Origin: a virus
DNA: 64,000 bases
Direction: 5' to 3' (one strand)
Virus record (IMG/VR): IMGVR_UViG_3300030107_002093
Coordinates: 1 to 64,000 of that record
The translations under genes and the position numbers were made by a program. This document shows positions 25,365 to 32,888 of this stretch, one piece after another. Position 1 is the stretch's first letter. The number at the start of each line of letters is the position of its first letter. Under the pieces are notes generated by a model. It searched no databases, was not told the DNA's origin, and worked only from the letters and a program-made list of their open reading frames with translations.

Positions 25365-26039
25365 ATGAGTATGCAGTTTCAGCCACCTAGCCTCATCGGT
25401 GCTAATTCTACAAACGTAACTAATAATGCGTTTATGGATAGACAGTCTGCGGCGAGAGCGGCAGGTGCAGTAACACAATATGAGTATAAGAACACGAAGC
25501 CAAAGAAACAACTTAAGGAAATAATCAAAATCCTAAAACCAGAATCTAAGAGATTCCTAAAGATTCCATACAAGTTCAAGTATAATATCAAGGATAGATG
25601 TGTGGTTTGTGGAACTCACAAGGTTTGGGATGCCAGTGATAACCTAAGACCGCCATTACCTCTACACAAGGTTCGCAAGGGATATCCAATGAGAGGAACA
25701 TACTGTGAGAAACATGCTGGCATTCATAGGCAGTATGAAATGCTAGAGCAACAGATTCTAGCAGATGAACACGGACTATCCTTTAGCGCATATATTCCAA
25801 AGGCTCCTACAATGCAATCCTTGAACCCTCTAGCCTCTGGGCCTCTAACGAGTTTGAAAGCAACAGATATTGCTTCGTTGGGGTCATTGGGATGGACAAT
25901 CAAACCACCTGTCTCTGAAACAGAGAGTAGGGAAGAAGAATTATTCAGACTTGTCATAGAATCCAGCACAATCAACGAAAGGGTGAAAACATTATTGACT
26001 GAGGGGGCTAAGGTAGCACCAGTGGAGGGTGAGCAGTAA
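25365..26039 (+). CDS. Zinc-binding protein of GTPase cassette (224 aa)
   Basis: GAGGTGAAGACCC precedes ATG 25365. Residues about 80-125 contain CVVCGTH and a later YCEKHAGIH, a CxxC...CxxH arrangement likely to hold one zinc. It is preceded by a Lys-rich helix (about 45-70). The C-terminal 70 residues end in an acidic helix. It lacks a catalytic motif. Co-transcription with the GTPase and one-base overlap with the next gene suggest a joint function; it might be an effector or structural partner, which is speculation. Confidence 0.65.
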   Translation: MSMQFQPPSLIGANSTNVTNNAFMDRQSAARAAGAVTQYEYKNTKPKKQLKEIIKILKPESKRFLKIPYKFKYNIKDRCVVCGTHKVWDASDNLRPPLPLHKVRKGYPMRGTYCEKHAGIHRQYEMLEQQILADEHGLSFSAYIPKAPTMQSLNPLASGPLTSLKATDIASLGSLGWTIKPPVSETESREEELFRLVIESSTINERVKTLLTEGAKVAPVEGEQ

Positions 26040-26749
26040 TGGGACTATTTGGAACAAGTAATTCAAATTTGATGAATACAATGCAAACTAATCAACAAGC
26101 ACAGTTCAAAACTATGAACAATTTGTTGACGCTTCAAGAGAACCACGTTGAGGATTTCTTCCAATATCACGGTGAGGCATTCCTAGCGGCATTGGCTCAA
26201 TTGATTGAGGATACCGTGGAGAAGGTTCTTGGGCAAATGCTACCACAATTGAAATTCCAAACAGACAGTTCTGGTGTCCTTAACATGCATTCTGATTCTA
26301 CAACTGCCTTTGGAAACATCACTGAGGCTAACATCAACTTAGACCTCCAAGCACTCCTTGCCTCGGCAATAAACTCAGAGGTAATAATGCAAAGGAGAAT
26401 GGCAAAGGCACAGTATCTAGAATCACAGGGATTCGCTATGCCAGCAGGGGAACAAATGCCAGCAAACAACATGGGAGGAATGGGACAGATGAATCCGGGT
26501 GGGATTGACCCATCACAGATACAAGGTGGCAACGCTTCTGTCCAAATGAACAATACCATGATGCAACAACAGATGGCGTTCAACAACCAATCTGGATATC
26601 CAGTCCCACCTGCTGGCTATGACAATATGAATAACCCATACTGGATTGACCCTAATACAGGGCAGATGTCCTATACACCACCTGCAAGTGGTCTTGGTCT
26701 TGCTAATGCCGTAAGTAAGGGCATTGCTTGGGCTAAGTGGCTTGCATAG
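26039..26749 (+). CDS. Met/Gln/Asn-rich protein (236 aa)
   Basis: The ATG overlaps the previous stop (TAATG). Residues 1-60 are Asn/Gln-rich and helical, and 60-130 contain a hydrophobic amphipathic helix pair. Residues 135-220 are low complexity, rich in Met, Gly, Gln, Asn and Pro, with a WIDPNTGQM segment. The final 25 residues (Ala/Gly/Leu/Trp-rich) could be a short membrane-interacting helix. No catalytic motif. It closes the apparent cassette beginning with the membrane proteins. Function unknown. Confidence 0.65.
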   Translation: MGLFGTSNSNLMNTMQTNQQAQFKTMNNLLTLQENHVEDFFQYHGEAFLAALAQLIEDTVEKVLGQMLPQLKFQTDSSGVLNMHSDSTTAFGNITEANINLDLQALLASAINSEVIMQRRMAKAQYLESQGFAMPAGEQMPANNMGGMGQMNPGGIDPSQIQGGNASVQMNNTMMQQQMAFNNQSGYPVPPAGYDNMNNPYWIDPNTGQMSYTPPASGLGLANAVSKGIAWAKWLA

Positions 26750-26758
26750 GTGAAGTGA

Positions 26759-28708
26759 ATGGCGATATTTCTACCTAGAGAATACTCAGTCGATGATTAC
26801 GACTTTTCCTTAGAGGGAGATAGAAACGCCAATTTCCAAGAACTGATGGAGAACAAACTCTTTCGATGGATGTTAGCATATCCCTTCTCTTGGGTAGAAA
26901 GGACACATAAGGCGAAGGCAAGACACGCCTTGGAACTAATACAAGGTAGACTAGGAGACTTGTTGGATTTGACCCAACAGGAGTTCAATGAGGAATATGC
27001 AGAAACGGAGTATGAATTCGATGAAGCGGAGTTCAGAGAATACAAGAGAGCATTCTTTCAGACCATTGGTTCTACTACGATACCACAAGTAGTAGCGGCA
27101 TTGGAACAAGAGGACTTACTGTCTGCACAGGTGATTCCTAGAAACATCCTATCCAAGATGAAAGAGATGGACTTCACTATGAATGACTTGTTGGATACCA
27201 ACAAAACACAGAGAATGTTCGATGCTAAGACCACAGAACGGGGCTTCAAACCCGGTCTTCCTCATGGGGCTAGAGGAGAAGGAAGAAAGGAACCCTATGG
27301 CCCATTAACAGAAGGCGTAGACCCAGAGAAATCTGCTGGATTAATGGGAGCATTCCTAGAATCAAGACCAATACTATACGAGGAGATAAGAAGACATATC
27401 AAAGTCAAGGGACATCAAATTGATTTTGATACAGAGAAATACCTCTCTGAAATCTCTGAAGCAGAGGGCTTTGGCAAGTTGGATGATTCAGAGTTAGTGG
27501 TGGCTAGTCCGAGGAAATCCAGTGAGATAGAGAAGACCGTAGAGATATTCAGCATTAGCAATACAAATGATGGTAGATATCGCATTGAGGGATTCGACAA
27601 GACTAGAACGGTTGATGACATTGAGGAAGCATGGGACGTATATCGAAACGCAACTGACCTTGAGAAACTGGAAAAGCACATAGAGGATACCATTCTATCA
27701 CAGAAGAAATCCCCATTGTCAGATATCCTATATTCAGTCGTAGAACCGGAAGACAGAATGTTGGATGTTGGTAAGTTGGTAATACACGTTGACCAACTAT
27801 CACAGGGTGACAAGGGTAAGGCTGGCTTTGGTAAGACGGAACCAATTGGCAAGAAGAGTTGGATTAATTGGGTTAGAGCATTAGAGGGGAAGACTTCTGA
27901 AACGAATCCAAATGTAACGAAGATAGAGAACCTACTAATGCAAGCCTTCAATCTATTTGCAAGAGATGAACCATTCAGCAAACTTGACGGTTCTAAGCAA
28001 ATGCAAAAAGTTCAAGCAATGAAAGATGGGGTTCTTGATGATTTAACATCAGAAGACCTGTATGATATCTGGGAAGATAATGGTAAACCAACAGGTAATG
28101 ACCTAGACAAGGTTGATGATTTGGCTAATGCCATTTGGAGACATGCATTGGGTAAAGACATGGCTAGAGGGTTTGAAGGTGAAATGGGATATCATCGTGA
28201 GGGTCAATTTGCCTCTGGTGTCGAGAATGCCCTAGAAGCAATAAACGCAGACATAAAGAGGCGCAGAGCAAAACAAGACATCCAAGGAACCCCTACAGAC
28301 AAACCAAGAGCAGAGAAGCATAGAAAATTTACAGAAAGCGGTGAACCAGCAGTTACCGACAAACGAAGTAAGACAAAGACATCTGATAAGACAATTGACT
28401 CAGTAGGAGGTGGAGATACATTCCCCGTATTGGATGCTGGTAAAAAGAAGAAAGGCATGATTCGACTACGAGTGTCATTCACCCCAACCAAACTAGTCAG
28501 TGCTAGGAAATACGAGATATTCACCCCAAGCCAAGACTACGAAGGCAAGACAATAACAGGAAAGGACAAGCGTGGGCCTCTTGGTGGAAAGGGGCCAACA
28601 ACTGCTAGAGCCGTAGGTGGAGATGTTGCATCAGATAAGGAGAAGGATTTCAAAACCCTAATGGAGTTGAAGTTGGGATACAATAGATTGAAGGGGCTGG
28701 TGAACTAA
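26759..28708 (+). CDS. Large unknown virion-type protein (649 aa)
   Basis: ATAGGTGAAGTGA precedes ATG 26759. The N-terminal 150 residues are helical and aromatic-rich; the central part is a mixed alpha/beta region carrying a YRIEGFD segment like one in the protein at 3245-3763. Residues about 500-560 are a Lys/Thr/Pro-rich disordered linker, and the end is a basic Gly-rich tail followed by a short helix. No known domain, and it does not carry the MSW tag. It lies immediately upstream of the head-tail adaptor with a one-base overlap. Confidence 0.7.
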   Translation: MAIFLPREYSVDDYDFSLEGDRNANFQELMENKLFRWMLAYPFSWVERTHKAKARHALELIQGRLGDLLDLTQQEFNEEYAETEYEFDEAEFREYKRAFFQTIGSTTIPQVVAALEQEDLLSAQVIPRNILSKMKEMDFTMNDLLDTNKTQRMFDAKTTERGFKPGLPHGARGEGRKEPYGPLTEGVDPEKSAGLMGAFLESRPILYEEIRRHIKVKGHQIDFDTEKYLSEISEAEGFGKLDDSELVVASPRKSSEIEKTVEIFSISNTNDGRYRIEGFDKTRTVDDIEEAWDVYRNATDLEKLEKHIEDTILSQKKSPLSDILYSVVEPEDRMLDVGKLVIHVDQLSQGDKGKAGFGKTEPIGKKSWINWVRALEGKTSETNPNVTKIENLLMQAFNLFARDEPFSKLDGSKQMQKVQAMKDGVLDDLTSEDLYDIWEDNGKPTGNDLDKVDDLANAIWRHALGKDMARGFEGEMGYHREGQFASGVENALEAINADIKRRRAKQDIQGTPTDKPRAEKHRKFTESGEPAVTDKRSKTKTSDKTIDSVGGGDTFPVLDAGKKKKGMIRLRVSFTPTKLVSARKYEIFTPSQDYEGKTITGKDKRGPLGGKGPTTARAVGGDVASDKEKDFKTLMELKLGYNRLKGLVN

Positions 28709-29805
28709 TGGGCAAGGTATCCTCACCTAGTGATTTCACAGCAATCAATCCTAACTACACTAATGGGACTGGGTATTACACCACGCATACTGATGTCTCC
28801 AATCTCCTTCAAATCAATTCGTTTACCAATTCGACTACTCCCACTATTGCAGAGGTAGGGAAGATAATCAAGAGAGTCGAGGAGAAGATAGATGACAAGA
28901 CGAAGACCTCTTATCGACCAACTATCTACAAAGACGAGTTCCATTCGTTTGAGGGCTTTCAACAAGGACAATACCCATTACGAACATACAAGGATTATGT
29001 AGGATTCGTTCAACTATCGTATCCTAAAGTGCAGAAAATAGTTAGGTTAGAGGTATGGCAAGGAATTGAATGGGTAGACTTGGCTTCTGCTACTGCTACT
29101 CTGAAGGTTCCGTCTACTGCAACTACAAACGACTGGACTATAGCCCTCACCGTTGGTTCTCCTACGACATACACGTTCAATATCAGGAACTTGGCTAACA
29201 ATTCTGTCAGGGATTTCTATGACAACTTCGGTGCTAAGACGACTGCTAGTCAGATTGTCGATGCAATCAACGAGGTATACCCAATGAAGACGGCTAAATT
29301 CACTGGTGAGACTGCCGCTAAATCGCTTCAGGATACTGGAAACTCAGTCAACATATCTGATTTCTTCTATGCCACCACTAACAGTGAGGATAGCACCACA
29401 GTTGTCATCTCATCCTTGCTAATGGGAGAGGATGGAACTAATTGCACAATCTCCTCGACATATGGGTCAGTCACTAACTTCACTGACAATCAAGACCAGC
29501 GTAGGATGGGTGACTATTGGACTATAGGAGATGAGGGTAAGATATTCTTCCATCAGAATTATCCATACTTGGAGAGACACTCAGTCAGAGTCACATATGT
29601 CGCAGGTGAAGGCAGGGTTCCCGCTACCATTCATGATGCCGCTACGAAACTAGTTGCCGCCGAAGTCATACGACATGATGACAACTCAATCCTAATCGCA
29701 GAAACGCAATCTAATATTGACTTGAAGACGAAGCACGATATCCTAGTGGAAGAGGCTAATGAGACTTTGAAGGGCAAGGCAAATATGGTTTACTTCATTT
29801 CGTGA
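28708..29805 (+). CDS. Head-tail adaptor (connector) with inserted beta domain
   Basis: The overall pattern matches gp6/gp15-type adaptors that sit under the portal. An N-terminal DVSNLLQIN...TIAEVGKIIKRVEEKIDDKT helix (residues about 28-75) precedes a YRP strand, and the C-terminal part VRVTYVAGEGRVPATIHDAATKLVAAEVI (split here in the middle of the helix; about 290-320) is typical of the family. Between them a roughly 100-residue insertion (about 130-240) has the TASQIVDAIN and GEDGTNCTIS features seen in repeated tail-protein domains such as those in 34843-37812. At 365 residues it is longer than usual adaptors because of this insertion. Confidence 0.7.
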   Translation: MGKVSSPSDFTAINPNYTNGTGYYTTHTDVSNLLQINSFTNSTTPTIAEVGKIIKRVEEKIDDKTKTSYRPTIYKDEFHSFEGFQQGQYPLRTYKDYVGFVQLSYPKVQKIVRLEVWQGIEWVDLASATATLKVPSTATTNDWTIALTVGSPTTYTFNIRNLANNSVRDFYDNFGAKTTASQIVDAINEVYPMKTAKFTGETAAKSLQDTGNSVNISDFFYATTNSEDSTTVVISSLLMGEDGTNCTISSTYGSVTNFTDNQDQRRMGDYWTIGDEGKIFFHQNYPYLERHSVRVTYVAGEGRVPATIHDAATKLVAAEVIRHDDNSILIAETQSNIDLKTKHDILVEEANETLKGKANMVYFIS

Positions 29806-29809
29806 TAAT

Positions 29810-30010
29810 ATGGAAAACATAAATGCAACTAAAATTCTTGAAGAGATATTAGAACGGGAGAAAGAAAGGAACGCGCTTCTCAAGGATAGTGCTTATGCAG
29901 AGTTCGCATTGTCTGATGAGAGTGTTGTAGAAGAGGCACAGAAGGCATACCACGCAAGAATGATGGATGAAATAAAGAAGGCTACTAAGGAAGTGTTGAA
30001 AGGTGGATGA
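29810..30010 (+). CDS. Small helical protein (66 aa)
   Basis: The ATG lies a few bases after the adaptor stop. The product is a charged helical protein with heptad-like repeats (ILEEILEREKERNALL) and a second helix; no cysteines or membrane segments. It overlaps the next gene start (GGTGGATGAGG). Position between two connector genes suggests a neck or assembly role. Family unknown. Confidence 0.6.
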   Translation: MENINATKILEEILEREKERNALLKDSAYAEFALSDESVVEEAQKAYHARMMDEIKKATKEVLKGG

Positions 30011-30530
30011 GGTAACTTTCCTAATTAGACTCCTAAGTGATAATTGGGCATCAGCCGCTTCTGCTTTGGTTAGTAGCGGTGATATAACATCCAACCACAA
30101 TGAGACTCCTAATTTCATAGATGTCCGTTCAATTGCTCCTAATGAGGGGAGAAGAGTCGATATGGATTCAAAGTCAGTAGTTATCGTCTATGAGGACAGT
30201 GGCTCTACTGAGTATCCAACAATCGATTATGCAGTAAGAAACGAGACATTCGGTTTCACTGTTCACATTAGAACTATGCATAGGAGGGATTTCTCCGAAC
30301 TTACGTTCTCTAGGGATAGGCTTCAATCACTCTATAGGATAGCGAGATATATCCTTGAGAATAATAGTCTACAACCAAAGGTATATGTTGGCGGTAATAG
30401 TAGCAATAACGTAGAGGACAGTGCGCAACTAATCAAACTACAGAGTAGGAGTGAAGCCAACGATAGGAACAAAAGGTTATTGGGCTACAAGTTAACGGTT
30501 GAGATGAAGAGGATGGCTATCAGCGTCTAG
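30003..30530 (+). CDS. Tail completion/terminator-like protein (175 aa)
   Basis: The start is GTG 30003, overlapping the previous stop; no in-frame ATG is near. The N-terminal helix (VTFLIRLLSDNW) is followed by strands including DSKSVVIVYED, a central TFGFTVHIRTM strand and an ARYIL helix, ending with a GYKLTVEMKRM strand. This alternation resembles tail-terminator and head-closure proteins that cap the tail tube. Order (adaptor, this gene, tail tube) supports it. The call is by pattern and position. Confidence 0.55.
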   Translation: MDEVTFLIRLLSDNWASAASALVSSGDITSNHNETPNFIDVRSIAPNEGRRVDMDSKSVVIVYEDSGSTEYPTIDYAVRNETFGFTVHIRTMHRRDFSELTFSRDRLQSLYRIARYILENNSLQPKVYVGGNSSNNVEDSAQLIKLQSRSEANDRNKRLLGYKLTVEMKRMAISV

Positions 30531-30543
30531 GTGTGAGAAAAAA

Positions 30544-32238
30544 ATGGCAAATAGCAATTCACTAAATCAGCAGGTTTGGGTTGGTGCAGGGGCATCGGCT
30601 ACTATGATACCAGAGATGAATATTTACCTTGATGCATGTGACGGAGATGGTGCTAACCCCACAGGAGTGACTGTAGAAAATCTAGGCTCAGGAGCAAATG
30701 CTTTCCTATTAGTTCCTGACCTATATGTTGGATGTATGGCTAGGATAAGAAATAACGATGATACTTCTTTCAGTGGAATAGCAATGATTACCGCTAACAC
30801 TACTAACGCCATTACCTTTGATAGAACCATAGGTAGTAGTGCAGACAACAACGATATTGATGTTACCATACTTGCTTTTGGCGCACCGTCACCTGCTCCG
30901 GCTATCACAAAGAACAGTGCGGCTCGCCCTTCATTACTGGCAGACAATTGGTTAGGTCTTGTGAATACTGTTTCACCCCCATCCGTAGATGTAGAACTAG
31001 GGCAGATATCACTAGCACTTTCCGGTAGAGATTTTGGCTACCAATTCAAGAAAAATGAGACAATAAGTGGTGGTTCAATTGATATGTCCCTGAACAATGG
31101 TTCTTGGTTATACTATGCATTAGGGAAAATTGCTACAGTAACTCATACAAGCACATCTCAAGTTCTACAAGCATCTAGTGATGTGATGACTGGCCTCCAT
31201 GCTAATTCCAAGACTAAATTTATCAGAGCATTTAGTGGAATGACGTTTCCTCCATCAGAGGCAAGCACATTTCATATTGCAAACGGTAATGCAGGTGCAG
31301 ATGGCGCATTATCCGGAACTACGGAATTATATGAAGTAGGGGCAGGTGTCATAACATACGGATTCGGGACTTCAGATGGTGATGCTCTCCCATCATTTGC
31401 TCTAGAAATAACGATGGAAAAAGACGGGTTAACATCCGATGAGTATTATGTTGGTTCTGAAGGAAGTAGTGCTGAGGCATCTTCTGCTTATTCATCCAAT
31501 AGACCATTCAAGGATGTTTATTCAAGAATATTTACAGGATGTCAAGTAAATACTCTTACTCTTAATTTTGAAGAAGGACAAGAAGTGAAGACAAATCTAG
31601 AATTAGTAAGTAGAAGAGCATTTGACTCTCCACAAAACTACGTTCCAAAGAACGGAGTAACGACTCATACATCACTTTTCAATTACAACACTACTCAAAA
31701 CGATGATGCTGACCATAGAACTTCTAGAGATTCAGAACCATTCTTGTTCTCAGAAGGAGTGATTGAGGTATTCGGTCAAACTGTTGCTAGAGTTAAAAGT
31801 GGAAGTCTAACCATTAACAATAACATCACTCCTCAGAGATTCATCGGCACATATGACAGAGGGATAACCACTGCACATATCCCCGGTCAAAGAAACTATG
31901 AGGTTTCATTGACTCTATTAGTTACTGATACTGATATTTGGGATAATCTAAGAAGACAAGGAGAACATGACAGTTTGACTACTACTGACCCACATACTGG
32001 TAGTGCATCTACTGATGAAACTCTTACTCTTAAATTCCAGAAAAATGCAAATGACATTATTCAAATTCAGTTGGACAATTACATCATACAATCTATGGAT
32101 GTTCCCTTCCCTGAAGACAAGGGGCCAATAGAAATGGCAGTGACACTTTCTGCTAGAACTTTAGTTGAAGGAAACAGTGCTACTCCTACGGGAACATATT
32201 ACAAAGGTAAGTGGGTTATCCAAAATATAGATACTTAG
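30544..32238 (+). CDS. Major tail tube protein (564 aa)
   Basis: AGGTGTGAGAAAAAA precedes ATG 30544. The product is all-beta and Ser/Thr/Asn-rich, with segments typical of siphovirus tail tubes: GCQVNTLTLNFEEGQEVKT (about 342-360), KSGSLTINNNITPQ (about 420), and the ending QSMDVPFPEDKGPIEMAVTL (about 518-537). It is longer than the usual 200-300 residue tube proteins, so additional surface domains are likely (residues 1-140). No sheath gene is seen, favouring a non-contractile tail. A hairpin and the chaperone genes follow. Confidence 0.75.
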   Translation: MANSNSLNQQVWVGAGASATMIPEMNIYLDACDGDGANPTGVTVENLGSGANAFLLVPDLYVGCMARIRNNDDTSFSGIAMITANTTNAITFDRTIGSSADNNDIDVTILAFGAPSPAPAITKNSAARPSLLADNWLGLVNTVSPPSVDVELGQISLALSGRDFGYQFKKNETISGGSIDMSLNNGSWLYYALGKIATVTHTSTSQVLQASSDVMTGLHANSKTKFIRAFSGMTFPPSEASTFHIANGNAGADGALSGTTELYEVGAGVITYGFGTSDGDALPSFALEITMEKDGLTSDEYYVGSEGSSAEASSAYSSNRPFKDVYSRIFTGCQVNTLTLNFEEGQEVKTNLELVSRRAFDSPQNYVPKNGVTTHTSLFNYNTTQNDDADHRTSRDSEPFLFSEGVIEVFGQTVARVKSGSLTINNNITPQRFIGTYDRGITTAHIPGQRNYEVSLTLLVTDTDIWDNLRRQGEHDSLTTTDPHTGSASTDETLTLKFQKNANDIIQIQLDNYIIQSMDVPFPEDKGPIEMAVTLSARTLVEGNSATPTGTYYKGKWVIQNIDT

Positions 32239-32267
32239 GAGGGATATCAAGAGTAACGATATCTCTC
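32239..32267 (+). terminator. 10-bp hairpin directly after tail tube gene
   Basis: GAGGGATATC (32239-32248) pairs with GATATCTCTC (32258-32267) with one G-U pair and a 9-base loop. It starts at the base after the tail-tube stop codon. As no T-run follows, it may reduce read-through from the highly expressed tube gene or protect its mRNA end rather than terminate fully. Confidence 0.5.
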
Positions 32268-32273
32268 AAAAAC

Positions 32274-32319
32274 ATTCCACCAACACTGTTTGTTTGTTGG
32301 TTAGAAAAAAAGGTGGAAT
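32274..32319 (+). promoter_or_regulatory. Inverted repeat that masks the chaperone ribosome-binding site
   Basis: ATTCCACC (32274-32281) is the exact reverse complement of GGTGGAAT (32312-32319). The right arm contains GGTGGA, the ribosome-binding site of the gene starting at 32325 (spacing 7 bases). A nested CCAAC (32280-32284)/GTTGG (32296-32300) stem lies inside, sharing two bases with the outer arm. If folded, the mRNA would hide the translation start of the chaperone gene, giving low-level expression relative to the tail tube. Confidence 0.45.
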
Positions 32320-32324
32320 AAGAA

Positions 32325-32684
32325 ATGACAAATGTAGTAAATGATAAGAGTATGCTGTTCGCAAGGACAGAAACAGAATGCCATGAGTTGAAGGTAAGTC
32401 CTGACTCAGATGAAATAATGAAAGTGTGGGTAAAGGAACCCACATGGTTGCAAGTGGAAAAGGCGACCTCACAGTTAATGGATATTAATGCTAGAACACA
32501 AGAAATGGAAATAAACATGAATAAACTATACAAATACCTAGTGACAGAATTCATTGAGAAGACAGAACCCCCATTAGAGCCATTAGATATCCTACGGTTG
32601 AGTCCATATATTGGTGCGCAATTAAAGGAAGTCCTACCAAACCCCTTCATGGAGATAGGGGATGATACGGGAAAAGCCGATTAA
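32325..32684 (+). CDS. Tail assembly chaperone, short form (gpG-like, 119 aa)
   Basis: This is the unshifted product of the two-product chaperone gene found between tail tube and tape measure in most long-tailed viruses. It coats the tape measure during tail assembly. The 119-residue product is mixed helix and strand, with a C-terminal LDILRLSPYIGAQL helix. Near the 3' end the heptamer GGGAAAA (32669-32675) is read G GGA AAA, the canonical -1 slip pattern; the zero-frame stop TAA follows at 32682-32684. The ribosome-binding site GGTGGA lies 7 bases upstream and can be masked by a hairpin. Confidence 0.8.
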   Translation: MTNVVNDKSMLFARTETECHELKVSPDSDEIMKVWVKEPTWLQVEKATSQLMDINARTQEMEINMNKLYKYLVTEFIEKTEPPLEPLDILRLSPYIGAQLKEVLPNPFMEIGDDTGKAD

Positions 32685-32884
32685 TTAGAAAAGCAATAAG
32701 TGGAGGAGAGGTAGAGCCGGAAATAGCATACAAGATATTGCTATATTCCTATTGTAAAGTTTTCAGCATAAATCCAATGGAGGCCAAACACACAACGATT
32801 TCGACAATGGTAGAAATGTTACTTATTCATGGGGAAGTAGAGAAATACAAATCAGAAGAAATACAGAAGCAGATAAAGAAGTGA
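32325..32884 (+). CDS. Tail assembly chaperone, -1 frameshift long form (gpGT-like, 186 aa)
   Basis: A -1 slip at 32669-32675 continues from codon AGC at 32675 for 69 more codons to TGA at 32882-32884. The extension begins SRLIRKAISGGEVEPEIA and continues with an aromatic helix (YKILLYSYCKVF), then MVEMLLIHGEVEKY. It has no in-frame ATG near its start, so it is not an independent gene. The stop lies four bases before the tape-measure ATG. Lambda and many other tailed viruses make the T domain the same way; it recruits tail tube protein to the tape measure. Confidence 0.8.
32669..32675 (+). promoter_or_regulatory. Slippery heptamer for programmed -1 frameshift
   Basis: The sequence G GGA AAA fits X XXY YYZ in the zero frame and differs only in the last base from lambda's GGGAAAG. 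The zero-frame stop follows two codons later and the -1 frame stays open to the tape measure gene. Efficiency and any downstream stimulatory structure cannot be judged by eye. Confidence 0.8.
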
Positions 32885-32888
32885 GTGA

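Noticed and set aside
26039-26749. MGLFG start as an N-myristoylation signal for the GTPase cassette
   Set aside because: Archaea are not known to carry out N-myristoylation, so the match to a eukaryotic lipidation signal is not meaningful here.
30544-32238. The 564-residue protein as a contractile tail sheath
   Set aside because: Its strand patterns and ending fit a tail tube protein, and it is directly followed by chaperones and a tape measure with no separate tube gene; no sheath-like C-terminal domain is seen.
32669-32675. The frame change in the chaperone region as a sequencing error or pseudogene
   Set aside because: The textbook slip site, gene position between tail tube and tape measure, and exact ending before the tape-measure start fit programmed frameshifting much better than an error.
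32675-32884. The region after the first tail chaperone as an independent small gene
   Set aside because: The frame has no suitable start codon or ribosome-binding site near its beginning; the slippery heptamer explains its expression as a frameshift extension.
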